This document shows, piece by piece, positions 23,949 through 32,414 of a stretch of DNA of 64,000 bases (its first letter is position 1; each line of letters opens with the position of its first letter). Both the position numbers and the translations under genes were made by a program. Where the stretch lies: NCBI GenBank assembly GCA_963691905.1, contig OY829894.1:744001-808000 (forward strand), read 5' to 3'. This DNA is from QGON01 sp963691905 (lineage in GTDB: Bacteria; Pseudomonadota; Gammaproteobacteria; Chromatiales; Chromatiaceae). Below the pieces are notes generated by a model. That model was not told where the DNA came from. It did no database searches and was given only the letters and a program-made list of their open reading frames with translations.

Positions 23949-24273
23949 GTGCTGGTTATTTTTTCAGAAACGTTTTTCTTAATTCCGCATCGAATGAAAC
24001 ACTATGTCGTAGTCGATGCGGAATACGGTGCCATCTTCATAAATATCTGGGATAGAACAATCGGCCAGACAAAATACCAAGTTGCAACTTGCGAAAAGCC
24101 TCTACTTTTCAGGGCAACTGTTTTTCGGGAGGATGACCGCCCTGACCATGGGCGAACATAATTCTTCTTTCATGGTGAAATCAATTGCTGAAAATTGACA
24201 AAAAACCATGCAACACTTTCTCAAATCGTCCACAATTAGCAAGTGATTTGGGTGCTTTTTCAGGTAGAGGGCA
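23949..24273. other. uvrB-pcm intergenic region with an 11-bp perfect inverted repeat
   Basis: Arms ttccgcatcga (23983-23993) and tcgatgcggaa (24013-24023) are separated by 19 bp; no T-run follows, so a Rho-independent terminator is not supported. A 70-codon frame from GTG 23949 crosses the repeat but has no ribosome-binding site or family resemblance. The remainder precedes pcm and should hold its promoter. Confidence 0.45.
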
Positions 24274-24927
24274 ATGCATAACATCGAAGAAATGCTGCAG
24301 GATATTGTCGATGAGGCCCGCTATGCCAGCCGAATGATCGGTCGTTCTGAATTGAATCCCAATGTGCTGGATGCCCTAGCAAAAGTACCCCGTGAGCGTT
24401 TTGTCAACGTGAATATGCGCCATCACGCCTTCGACAACAGTCCGCTACCGATCGGCCGCGGACAGACGATCTCTCAACCGTTTATCGTCGCCTTGATGAC
24501 TGATCTGGCGAATCCCGCACCGGGGGATCGTGTGTTGGAGGTCGGCACAGGTTCCGGCTATCAGACAGCGGTGATGTCACTCCTTGTACGGCAGCTATAC
24601 AGCATCGAGATCATCCCTGAACTGGCGGAGGAGGCAAGGTTACGGTTCGATGAGCTGAATTACTCGAACATCATCAGCCGGACTGGCGACGGCTACTTCG
24701 GCTGGCCGGAGGAGGCCCCTTTCGATGTAATACTGGTAACAGCCGCCGCCACTGAAATCCCCCCTCACCTGCCAGAGCAATTGGCACCTGGAGGACGTCT
24801 GGTGTTACCCGTTGGTGGACGTTTCTATGGGCAGGACCTCTTACTGATTGAGAAGGATGAATCCGGTAATGTGACCGAGAAGAGTCTGCTGCCTGTGGCC
24901 TTCGTCCCAATGACCGGCGAGCACTAA
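24274..24927 (+). CDS. pcm: Protein-L-isoaspartate O-methyltransferase
   Basis: 217 residues. It shows RFVNVNMRHHAFDNSPLPIGRGQTISQPFIVALMTDLA, the diagnostic region of Pcm, followed by the SAM-binding motif I VLEVGTGSGYQTAVMS and the later motifs FDVILVTAAATEIPPHL and PGGRLVLPVG. The enzyme methylates isoaspartyl residues in aged proteins and starts their repair. A GTAGAGG stretch precedes the ATG. The gene is followed by tRNA-Val, where the islands are inserted. Confidence 0.96.
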   Translation: MHNIEEMLQDIVDEARYASRMIGRSELNPNVLDALAKVPRERFVNVNMRHHAFDNSPLPIGRGQTISQPFIVALMTDLANPAPGDRVLEVGTGSGYQTAVMSLLVRQLYSIEIIPELAEEARLRFDELNYSNIISRTGDGYFGWPEEAPFDVILVTAAATEIPPHLPEQLAPGGRLVLPVGGRFYGQDLLLIEKDESGNVTEKSLLPVAFVPMTGEH

Positions 24928-25016
24928 CCAGAGAGAAAAGTCGACGACCCTTTCTGCAGCCTGAAAGCCCTGAAACACCCCACTCCGGGAAGCGGGTAAA
25001 AAATCTGTTCCGGCAC

Positions 25017-25046
25017 TTGCAATGCGTATATATCCACCTGTATTAT
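25017..25046 (+). promoter_or_regulatory. Probable promoter of tRNA-Val
   Basis: TTGCAA (25017-25022) and TATTAT (25041-25046) are spaced by 18 bp and end 13 bases before the tRNA 5' end. This is a reasonable sigma-70 promoter placement for a tRNA gene. Confidence 0.55.
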
Positions 25047-25059
25047 TCGCGTCCTTAGC

Positions 25060-25136
25060 AGGCGCGTAGCTCAGTTGGTTAGAGCACCACCTTGACATGG
25101 TGGGGGTCGGTGGTTCGAATCCACTCGCGCCTACCA
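25060..25136 (+). tRNA. tRNA-Val (anticodon GAC), island integration target
   Basis: A 77-nt gene beginning AGGCGCGTAGCTCAG and ending CGCGCCTACCA. The acceptor stem pairs AGGCGCG with CGCGCCT, the anticodon loop TTGACAT gives GAC, the T-loop is TTCGAAT, and CCA is encoded. Its last 46 bp are repeated at 48792-48837 and 53038-53083, marking it as the attachment site of the genomic islands to its right. A tyrosine integrase gene ends about 100 bp downstream. Confidence 0.97.
25091..25136 (+). other. Attachment site attL (tRNA-Val 3' end)
   Basis: The 46-bp sequence starting cttgacatggtgggggtcgg covers the anticodon loop to the CCA end. It is identical at 48792-48837 and has one mismatch at 53038-53083, all in direct orientation. 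Integration by a tyrosine integrase at a tRNA 3' end regenerates the tRNA and leaves such direct repeats. Confidence 0.9.
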
Positions 25137-25165
25137 GATTTACTGATTAAATTCAGTGACTTAGA

Positions 25166-25190
25166 AGCCCCGCGATTGCGGGGCTTTTTT
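25166..25190 (+). terminator. Terminator downstream of tRNA-Val
   Basis: AAGCCCCGC-GATT-GCGGGGCTT followed by TTTT forms a strong stem with a U-run 30 bases after the tRNA. It belongs to island 1, because the chromosomal terminator was displaced to the far side of the islands. Confidence 0.9.
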
Positions 25191-25237
25191 GTTGGTTCAA
25201 TAACAGGAAAACACCAGATCGACAAAAAGAGCATGCT

Positions 25238-26467
25238 CTAAGGCTCAATGGTGACCCAGTCGTGACCTTCCAGGTAAATCCTGGTTGTTGATTCCTTGGT
25301 GTGTCCTCGTAACTTCTGGATCTCTGCAACGGTCCATCCTTGTTTTTCTCTCAAATGTTGTCCCAGAGCGATAAGTTCGTGGAACGTTGGGTGCCTACCT
25401 GGAGGTAAGTGTGCATAGATGCCTGTTTTGTCTCTGGCTGCAGCGAAGCCTTTAGAAATTTGTTGAGCAGTAAGCTGGAAAGGATGCTCTCTGAATTTGG
25501 CTTTTTTCATCCGTTTTGGCTTTCTGTGCACGAGATGCAGAGCATGCAAGCCATCTCCGCGGCAGTGGTTAATCAGGTCTCCAAGTGTCTTGGCGCCAAA
25601 CTCTGAGTGAACGGTTGAGAGGGATTCAGGTACTCGGATATAGGAAGAGATGCCATGCTTATGAGTTTTGTTAATCCTGATGTAGATATGCCTGCCGTCA
25701 GCAGTTTCTTTCAACCAATCAAAGCGCCAACGATGTATCTCTTCTCGCCTCTGAAGGGTATTAAGTTCAAGTTCCATCGCACAGCGAATCTCATGCGATG
25801 CCCCTTTCCAGATAGCCTGATAGGCTTCGATACCATCGATTCCCACATCTCCGGGTGTATCACCGGGTAGAGTAATTCGTTGACGTTTTTTCTTTTCTTT
25901 ATCTCTGGGAAGGATTTTTTCAGGTAGATTGGTTTGTAGATGGCCATCTGAGACGGCGTGACGGTACAGATCAATCAACCGGCTACGGTATTTATTGTAT
26001 ACCTCGGGTGTAGTACCCAGTTTATTCAAGAGTTCAGCGATATTTGCCTGTGTCACGACTTTGATAGGGACAACCCCTAATTCCTTCTTTATATTCCGGT
26101 ATAAGCGGCTGTACTCCGCGAGAGTGTGCTCACTTAGCGGGAGGCCGTTTATGCGACGAGAAGGGAGAGTTTTCTGCATGAATTCATCAATATAGTCGCT
26201 AATGCTACAACCCGTATCAGAGGCTTCTTTGGCTTTTCTAAGTACGTTCTCTGCCAAGTTACCGCCTGCAGCAAATACCAAGTTTAGCTGGATTGCCGCA
26301 TCAATCGCTTCACGTTCCCTGACATAGCCGAATTTGTTGTATTTGAGTGGGTGCTGTCTGGGTAAGTCAGGACGCAAATAATAGTAGTAAAGGCCATGAT
26401 TTTTAGTAGTGGCGTAAAGATTTTTCGGCCAGTGTTGCCTGTCTTTTCTGCGTCTCTCTGGTGCCAT
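25238..26467 (-). CDS. Tyrosine-type site-specific integrase of island 1
   Basis: 409 residues. An N-terminal arm and core-binding region (about 1-190) precede the catalytic domain. The first active-site Arg lies in NTLQRREEIHRWRFDW. The box II region PTFHELIALGQHLREKQGW keeps the His but shows Ile where most relatives have the second Arg (HxxR), and the same change is present in the related fragment at 47936-48657. LRGHTKESTTRIYLEGH supplies the late His and the Tyr nucleophile. The 3' end faces the tRNA-Val att site, as is usual for tRNA-targeting islands. Confidence 0.9.
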   Translation of the reverse strand: MAPERRRKDRQHWPKNLYATTKNHGLYYYYLRPDLPRQHPLKYNKFGYVREREAIDAAIQLNLVFAAGGNLAENVLRKAKEASDTGCSISDYIDEFMQKTLPSRRINGLPLSEHTLAEYSRLYRNIKKELGVVPIKVVTQANIAELLNKLGTTPEVYNKYRSRLIDLYRHAVSDGHLQTNLPEKILPRDKEKKKRQRITLPGDTPGDVGIDGIEAYQAIWKGASHEIRCAMELELNTLQRREEIHRWRFDWLKETADGRHIYIRINKTHKHGISSYIRVPESLSTVHSEFGAKTLGDLINHCRGDGLHALHLVHRKPKRMKKAKFREHPFQLTAQQISKGFAAARDKTGIYAHLPPGRHPTFHELIALGQHLREKQGWTVAEIQKLRGHTKESTTRIYLEGHDWVTIEP

Positions 26468-26561
26468 GAGTAGTTAAACCAAGCCAATTAATTCTTAACG
26501 ACTATGTATATTTATTGTCGTGAGCGTCAAATGAAGCGTATGCGCATCAATATAAAGGAAT

Positions 26562-26602
26562 ATACATCATCTTGCGATAACTACAAGCATTGTTTGATGT
26601 AT
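26562..26602. promoter_or_regulatory. Inverted repeat between integrase and HTH gene
   Basis: ATACATCA (26562-26569) and TGATGTAT (26595-26602) form an 8-bp inverted repeat separated by 25 bp, in the AT-rich divergent region. A further overlapping TATATCATTTGATGA follows. The placement suggests operator sites for the small HTH regulator downstream. This is inference from position and symmetry only. Confidence 0.3.
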
Positions 26603-26643
26603 CTGTATATCATTTGATGATTGCTATCAGTAATGGCGCGTCA

Positions 26644-26898
26644 ATGCTCCGATTCAAAGTCAAAGAACTAATCGCAGAAAGAGAATTTTCTGAAGGCAGG
26701 AGGGTCACCATCGGAGAGGTGGCGGAGGCTGCTGGTATCCACCGTATGACCCTATCAAAACTGATCAACCAGCGTGGCTATAACACGGGTACAGAGAACC
26801 TGGATGGCCTATGTGCTTTTTTTGGCTGCAAAATTGAGGATCTAGTTGAGTATGTGCCTGATCACCTCGTGACGGGAAAACAAGCTGATCAAAGCTAA
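26644..26898 (+). CDS. Small Cro/C1-type HTH regulator
   Basis: I use ATG 26644 (MLRFKVKELIAEREFSEGRR), giving 84 residues, because family members start there; upstream in-frame starts at 26590 and 26617 are possible. The HTH is V-T-I-G-E-V-A-E-A-A-G-I-H-R-M-T-L-S-K, followed by NLDGLCAFFGCKIEDLVEYVPD, typical of small XRE regulators on integrative elements. It is divergent from the integrase and probably controls element genes. Confidence 0.8.
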   Translation: MLRFKVKELIAEREFSEGRRVTIGEVAEAAGIHRMTLSKLINQRGYNTGTENLDGLCAFFGCKIEDLVEYVPDHLVTGKQADQS

Positions 26899-26953
26899 GT
26901 TCAAATAAAATGGCGATGTTCTAGAGAATCAAGGAAGACTCGAGGGAAGAAAT

Positions 26954-27273
26954 ATGGTTCCCAATCAGAACCCGGAGCAGATAGCACGCGACAGCATAGA
27001 CGACTTACACAAGGCGTCAGACTGGAGCGTCCAGGATAAAAAGAAGATTGATCTGAATGATGGTCTGGGACAGGCCGTTCGGGAATATCCAACCGATACC
27101 GGTCCAGCGGACTATGCGCTGTTCATTGACAAGAAAGCAGTCGGTGTCATCGAAGCCAAGCGGAAAAGCAAAGGCGAAAACATCACAACTGTAGAAGATC
27201 AGACCGAAGGCTACGCCAGCGCCAAGCTCAAATGGGTCAGCAATAACAAGCCACTACCGTTCCTCTATGACGT
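26954..27273 (+). pseudogene. Type I restriction enzyme R subunit, N-terminal fragment
   Basis: About 107 residues match the start of HsdR: an NPEQIARDSIDDLHKASDW opening, then a PD-(D/E)xK nuclease core with REYPTDTGPADYALF and GVIEAKR, then EDQTEGYASAKLKWV. A full HsdR has about 800-1100 residues with a helicase motor. Homology stops near 27273, where an insertion-sequence end (tggtcaaggattttg) begins. The restriction system is therefore inactive here, and no hsdM or hsdS is present. Confidence 0.85.
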
Positions 27274-27374
27274 GGTCAAGGATTTTGTTACACCCAGTTA
27301 AGCCGCTTTTTTCTGTGCCATCATTTGCTGCTCAAAATCATTCTGACTCATATAGTCCAGGTATGAATGCGGCG
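27274..27374 (-). mobile_element. IS3-family terminal remnant
   Basis: The minus strand encodes the last residues of an IS3-type transposase (YLDYMSQNDFEQQMMAQKKAA then stop), followed by a terminal sequence fused to the HsdR fragment. Its upstream part is cut off by the second IS3 element starting at 27375. It represents an earlier insertion into hsdR. Confidence 0.6.
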
Positions 27375-27403
27375 TTTTTCAAGATAGTTGTCGCCTTTTT
27401 CTA

Positions 27404-28432
27404 TCATGCAGCTATTCGATCATTCACCAAATCATGCTCAGGATTCAGCGCTACACTACCAATCTGATTCCAGTTTCTGGTTTCACCTGACCAGCGAGCT
27501 GGATTCTTGGCTTTCGCTTGTTTATATAGCTCGGTTCGATTAGCAAGAACCTCTCTGTCTTCGCCTCGGTGACGCTGTGCGGGTGTTACAAAGCGTATCC
27601 GACTATGACAGTGCTCATTGTTGTACCAATTTACAAAATCTCTTACCCACTCCCGTGCTGCTTTCAGTGACTCAAATCCCTGTGATGGCCACTGTGGACA
27701 GTATTTCAGTGTTCTGAATAACGACTCAGAATAAGGATTATCATTACTTACTCTTGGCCTGCTGTGTGACGGGGTGATGCCAAGGTCATACAGCTTTACC
27801 AGTAGCGTCTGTGACTTCATCGGGCTGCCATTATCTGAGTGAAGCACCAGCGGCTTATGGAAGCACTGCTCCGCCATCACTGTACGCTGCATTAGCTCTG
27901 CGGCTTTCTCACCGCTCTCGCTGTCATGGACCTCCCATCCAACAATCTTCCGGCTGTAAATGTCTTCCACCAGGTAGAGATAATAGTATTGACCCCGAAC
28001 CGGCGATGGCAGGTAGCTGATATCCCATGACCAAAGCTGGTTCGCCGCTGTAGCAATGTGGGTCGTCGGCCGCCGGTGTTTCTGCTTAGCCTTCGCTCTT
28101 CCTCGGCCATGGAGTTGATCCGCCTCCTTCAATACACGGTAGAAACTCGACTCAGAGGCAAGGTACACCCCCTTGTCTGCAAGTCGTGGGACGATCTGGC
28201 TCGGTGGGAGGCTGGCATATTCCGGCTGGTTACAAGTGCTTACAATCTTCTCCCGCTCTTCAGTTGTCAGCTTGTTTCCAGGCTCAGGCCGTATGGCGTC
28301 CGTCCGTTTATCCTTGCTCACGATGCCTTCCATCGTCCAGCGTTGGTAGGTGCGTAAGGATATTCCGGCTTCCTCACTGGCATGCTTCTTCCTTGATCCA
28401 TCCTACAAGTTGTTGCCGCTCTGGGTGCGAGG
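27404..28432 (-). pseudogene. IS3-family transposase orfB (DDE integrase), N-terminus frameshifted
   Basis: The open part (27404-28333, 309 residues from MEGIVSKDKRTD) contains the rve catalytic core: WSWDISYLPSP, LHSDNGSPMKSQTL and the Glu region NPYSESLFRTLKY. The usual N-terminal portion can be read upstream only by changing frame twice between 28334 and 28432 (pieces resembling SHPERQQLVGWIKEE and EEAGISLRTYQRW). The enzyme is probably inactive unless the shorter form is made. Confidence 0.8.
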
Positions 28433-28930
28433 TCAATCTTCCTCGCTCTCCCCCCAGAGGGCATTGAGCTTTTTTCTCAGCACCAACAAGGCTGCAGTTT
28501 CTGCCAGCGCCTTCTCTTTACGCCGTAACTCTCGCTCAAGGGCCTTGATACGCTTCTTGTCCTGCTTTGCCGCAGCCTGTCCCTGTTTTTTCATTTTCCC
28601 CGCTGATTGCGCTCCCTCTATACAGGCGGCTTTCCACTCGCTTATCTGCTCAGGATAGAGCCCCTTGCGGCGGCAATACTCACTCAGGTCAATTTCATTC
28701 ATTGAAGTTGTTTCAACCACTACCGCAAACTTCGCTTCTGGCGACCATGCTTCTGTCTTTTTTCCACTTCCGGGCACTGGGATACCTTGCTCTCTGGCTT
28801 TGTTTCGCCAATTGTACAGCGTGGCATCACTGATCCCTTCTTCTTTTGCTACTTCGGTCACCGTTCTATTGTTCGGTGGCAACAGCTTTCGCATTACTGA
28901 TGTTTTACGTTCCTCTGAATACCGGGGCAT
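28433..28930 (-). CDS. IS3-family orfA (HTH transposase subunit)
   Basis: 165 residues starting MPRYSEERKTSVMRKLLPPN, with an HTH (VTEVAKEEGISDATLYNWRNKA) and a C-terminal coiled coil rich in Lys/Arg/Glu leading to LVLRKKLNALWGESEED. It is the DNA-binding partner normally fused to orfB by -1 frameshifting. It appears intact although its orfB is damaged. Confidence 0.85.
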   Translation of the reverse strand: MPRYSEERKTSVMRKLLPPNNRTVTEVAKEEGISDATLYNWRNKAREQGIPVPGSGKKTEAWSPEAKFAVVVETTSMNEIDLSEYCRRKGLYPEQISEWKAACIEGAQSAGKMKKQGQAAAKQDKKRIKALERELRRKEKALAETAALLVLRKKLNALWGESEED

Positions 28931-29001
28931 TTGCTCCTCTTTCCACCCCCTGTTTTCTATAATTCACCCCACCTCGGGGAGGCGACAACTATCCTGACAC
29001 A

Positions 29002-29519
29002 GGGGGCTAATAGGCATGCGTGATTTTTTTCTCGCTAATCTCCCACATCCTCTATTCCTTACATCACTTCTGACCGCTTCGCCTTCAATTTTTGCATCCA
29101 ACCTATGTATTTCATTCTTTAGTTTTGCTGCAATATCATTACGTGTATCATAGATATCTTGCTCAAGTTCTTTTATGTTTTTTTTGTAAAATGCTTGTTA
29201 TGTCTTTTTGAAATCCCTGAAACTTATCTTCAATTATTCTAATGTGTGAATATAGGTTTTTAATCACTGCCAAAGGATCAGCTGGCTTATATGTTGCCAT
29301 TACAACTTTTGCCCTAAGCTCACCTTTTTGCACTGCTCTATTCAGTAGATGTTGACCAATTTCTTCTTCATCAGCGAATTCGAAAAGAAGGCTAGCAATT
29401 TCTTCTGTAGATAAATAATCAGGAAAAGTGCTTCTTCTTCTAAGAGGCAAGCCTGCAGGAATATTTTCTACCTGCTCCCATACACTCCTATACTCTGTAA
29501 TATCTTTAAGACTATTCAT
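29002..29519 (-). pseudogene. Unknown protein, frameshifted and truncated by IS3
   Basis: ATG 29519 opens a 118-residue frame (MNSLKDITEYRSVWEQVENI...) ending at 29163. At its end lies a run of eight A residues on the minus strand, and the next frame continues with coiled-coil-like sequence (IKELEQDIYDTRNDIAAKL) up to the IS3 end at 29001. A one-base slip in the A-run would join both parts. I recognise no family. Its ATG overlaps the stop of the methyltransferase fragment upstream, so both were probably translationally coupled. Confidence 0.5.
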
Positions 29520-29821
29520 TTTATATAATTGTGCTCGTCAGCATTTTTTTCTAAAGATGCATGGCCTGTTATTACTTCTCCGTTCTCTGACAAAGGAATA
29601 TGTAACTCCATATAGCCTTTTTTATCATCACTGACACACGCACAATTGTGAATAATTGCATTAGGGCGCACATTTGTTGTTTTAGCAGCTAAATCAGGAT
29701 TTGGCTCTATAAGTACGCATTTCCAATCCAACTTATTTTCGAGATGCCACGATTGAGAACATACACTTAGCGGTTCATTTGAACCTACTTCTACACATAT
29801 TCCTCTTCTTTTGTTATTAAA
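29516..29821 (-). pseudogene. FkbM-type methyltransferase fragment
   Basis: 101 codons without a start, reading directly out of the IS1380 end at 29822. The sequence shows ICVEVGSNEPLSVCSQSWHLE and WKCVLIEPNPDLAAK, the SAM-binding motif I and following acidic loop of the FkbM methyltransferase family. It ends prematurely for that family (usually over 230 residues), so both ends are lost or altered. FkbM enzymes O-methylate sugars or secondary metabolites. Confidence 0.65.
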
Positions 29822-31453
29822 CCCTGTAGTTGCATAAATTCTGTATCAAATACTCATTCCACCGCATAAAAGACAGGCTGAAATGACAATTTTGCACGGT
29901 TTCTGGAATGCACCGCCGGTGAGTTCCAGAAATCAGAAAAATATCCTGCATTTGTAGAACGAAAAACGAGAAAGCGGATTGTTGCTGAGGTAAAATATGT
30001 TTACCAAAACAATAAGTTACCCAACAACAAATCCGCTTACCATGAAGTCTAGCAGATCCGAGATTCACCGCAAAACTTACGTCCTCCCCACCCTTCGCTT
30101 TGAAGACCAGCGACTCACCTCTTTTTCCGGTTTGGTGGTTTTTCAAAGGCTGTTTGAACATCTTGCCCTGAAAGATCGGCTGCGAAAATGCTTCAAGCAT
30201 CTGGATGTTAGCCCAATATTTGGTCATGCCAACATCGTTCTGTTGTTGGTTGTTCATCTTCTACTGGGGTACCGGGAACTACGCCACCTCCGGTATTACG
30301 AAGACGATCCCCTGGTCCGTCGCCTGTTGGGGCTCAAGCATCTTCCTGATGTGGCCACCATTAGCCGGCAGTTGGCCACAATGGATTCCAAGAGTGTCGA
30401 GCATCTCCAGCAATTGCAGCAAAGCCTTGTACTGGATCGCCTTGGATTGTTGGCATTGCAACGCATCACGATTGATTTTGACGGCTCGGTCATCGGAACG
30501 GGGCGTTTTGCTGAAGGTACAGCCATTGGTTTCAATCGCAAGAAGAAAGGGCAGCGCAGCTACTATCCGCTGTTCTGCACAGTAGCCCAGACCGGACAGG
30601 TGTTGGCCGTTTTACACCGCTCCGGAAATGTCCATGATCCCAATGGTGCGCAGGCGTTCATTCTGAACTGTATCGAATAGGTAAAAAATGCATTGCCCGG
30701 TGTCACCATCGAGGTGCGCATGGACGGCGCCTTTTTCAGTGATGCTATTGTCAGTGCCCTGGATAAGGCACAAATCGAATACACGATCAGCGTCCCCTTC
30801 GAGCGCTTTGCAGAGCTCAAGGAGAGGATTGAGCATCGTCGCCGCTGGAACCGGCTCGACAGTCGGCATGATTTTTTCGAATCAAGTTGGAAACCCGGTT
30901 CATGGAAGTTGCGACATCGCTTTGTTTTCGTGCGTCAGTGTGCCAAGGTGCAATACAAGCAGCCGGTACAATTGGATCTGTTTATACCCTACGAATATGG
31001 CTATGCGTTCAAGGTGGTCTTGACCAACAAGAAACTGACGGCGGCCAAGGTGGTTGCTTTTCATAACGGTCGTGGCAGCCAGGAGGGGATTTTTGCCGAG
31101 CTCAAATCTCAGAATGCGCTGAGTTATGTGCCCACACGCACTTGGCGCGGTAACCAGGTCTATCTGTTATCTGCCGTGCTGGCGCATAACCTTTCACGGG
31201 AACTGCAGATGATCACGCGAGCACCTTCGCGTACGACACAGGAGAAACGGCCTGCACTGTGGGATTTTGAACAACTGTATACGTTGCGGCAACGGGTTAT
31301 TCAGCGTGCCGGTCGACTAATCCGGCCCCAGGGGCGTTTGACACTTTCCATGAGCGCGAATCAGGCAGCGCAAAACGAGTTGTTGCATTACCTGGATGAG
31401 ATCGAAAAGGCAGCGTAGTCAGTTTCCAATCAGATTTTATGCAACGCTGGGGT
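29822..31453 (+). mobile_element. IS1380-family element, copy 1
   Basis: The left end reads ccctgtagttgcataaa (29822-29838) and the right end tttatgcaacgctgggg (31437-31453), an imperfect terminal inverted repeat. The element is about 1.63 kb and carries one transposase gene with a nonsense codon. A second, inverted copy lies at 45901-47528. It cut the FkbM gene on the left and a small minus-strand gene on the right. Confidence 0.85.
30042..31418 (+). pseudogene. IS1380-family transposase with an in-frame TAG
   Basis: The frame from ATG 30042 (MKSSRSEIHRKTYVLP) aligns along its whole 458 codons with the intact transposase at 45934-47310. TAG at about 30678 replaces the Gln codon found in the other copy (IEQIKNALP). 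The DDE-type features ITIDFDGSVIGTG and VRMDGAFFSDAI and the late FHNGRGSQEGIFAELK are present. It is inactive unless the stop is suppressed; it could be mobilised in trans by copy 2. Confidence 0.9.
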
Positions 31454-31528
31454 AAAATACTCACGGATTTGCTCTTTTTCGTTTTCTTCAGCCAAATCGT
31501 GGCTTGAAATTGTTTGTTGCTTTTCCAT
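31454..31528 (-). pseudogene. N-terminal 25 codons of a gene cut by IS1380
   Basis: ATG 31528 is preceded by a GTGAG-type site and opens MEKQQTISSHDLAEENEKEQ, continuing into the IS1380 end at 31453. It starts about 20 bp from the attC-like site, as a cassette gene would. The family is unknown. Confidence 0.4.
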
Positions 31529-31549
31529 ACTACTCACAGTCTCATTAAA

Positions 31550-31669
31550 ATCTAACGTTCAGCATAACCGGAAGCCAAAAGTGGCGTTGGTTTTGTGCAA
31601 AAATGAGCGTAGCGAAATGCACAAAACCAACGATGCTTTTGGCTGTCCGAGTTAATGCGCTTGTTAGCG
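31550..31669. other. attC-like site (integron recombination site), 120 bp
   Basis: The site starts ATCTAAC (RYYYAAC consensus) and ends GTTAGCG (one deviation from GTTRRRY); read on the minus strand its 3' end GTTAGAT matches the consensus fully. The arms CATAACCGG and CCGAGTTAATG pair as the inner boxes, and the central part is a long imperfect palindrome around agccaaaag and cttttggct. This is the architecture of 59-base elements. No integron integrase is in the window. Confidence 0.65.
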
Positions 31670-31801
31670 CAGGATTCCACTCCGATGATGAGTTTGTTCG
31701 ATTTCATTGCTGTAAGCTCTATTTGAAAAGGCTTTTTCCTTAGTTTGCTTGAAACCTAATTTATAATGGATTTTTTGTTTTTTCTATTTTCTTAGATTGC
31801 C
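31670..31801. other. AT-rich filler between the attC-like site and the intron fragment
   Basis: 132 bp of AT-rich sequence with no open frame or repeat I can identify. It replaces the missing 5' part of the left group II intron copy. Confidence 0.3.
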
Positions 31802-32364
31802 ATGAGAAGAAGAGCAAGGTGGTGAAAACCAACGACCTCCACTTTCTTGGCTTTACCTTCCGAGGGAAGAAGATCCGCTGGAGTGAAAAAGCACTGAGTG
31901 ACTTCAAGCGAAACATTCGTCGATTGACGAAACGTTCCTGGGGAATCTCAATGCAACGTCGCTACCGTGAACTTCGACTCTATATCCGGGGGTGGATCAA
32001 CTACTTCGGTCTTTCAGAATATTATCGGCCTTTACCGGGGCTGGATGAATGGATACGGCGACGCATACGCATGTGCTATCTGAAGCAGTGGCGTAAACCG
32101 CGCACTCGTATCCGCAATCTAATCCGGTTGGGCACCAGGTCACGAACAGCTGTGTATCTTGGTTTAAGCTCTAAAGGCCCTTATCGTTTAGCCAGAACGC
32201 TGGCGACACAATCCGGAATGACCAATAAATGGTTGGGGAAACAGGGGCTCGTCTCTGTTAGAGAACTGTGGATCAAGTTTCACTATGCTTGATGAACCGC
32301 CTGGTGCGGACCCGCATGCCAGGTGGTGTGGGGAGGGAGGGCTAGAGACCCTCCCTTACCCGAT
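31802..32364 (+). mobile_element. 3' fragment of a group IIC intron
   Basis: These 563 bp match 45115-45677 without a length difference: the last 160 codons of the intron reverse transcriptase/maturase (from EKKSKVVKTNDLHFLGF) plus domains V and VI ending ttacccgat. The 5' 1.46 kb of the intron is absent. The 3' exon TAGGC completes the attC core GTTAGGC, unlike the 3' exon of the full copy. Confidence 0.85.
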
Positions 32365-32414
32365 TAGGCTTCTTGCTATGCCTTATAGTTAGATGTTGTT
32401 ATAAGCCGCAGCAA

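Larger units (their letters stand above)
27375..29001 (-). mobile_element. IS3-family insertion sequence, degenerate
   Basis: Terminal inverted repeats are recognisable at 28981-29001 (minus strand TGTGTCAGGATAGTTGTCGCC) and, with mismatches, at 27375-27395. The element contains orfA (28433-28930) and orfB (27404 to about 28432), the latter damaged near its start. It lies between an older IS3 end and a truncated hypothetical gene, so it inserted into already disturbed DNA. Confidence 0.8.

Noticed and set aside
23949..24161. 70-codon ORF directly after uvrB
   Set aside because: It begins with GTG immediately after the uvrB stop, crosses an inverted repeat and shows no family features; not enough support.
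29817..30257. 146-codon minus-strand ORF
   Set aside because: It is antisense to the IS1380 end and transposase start.
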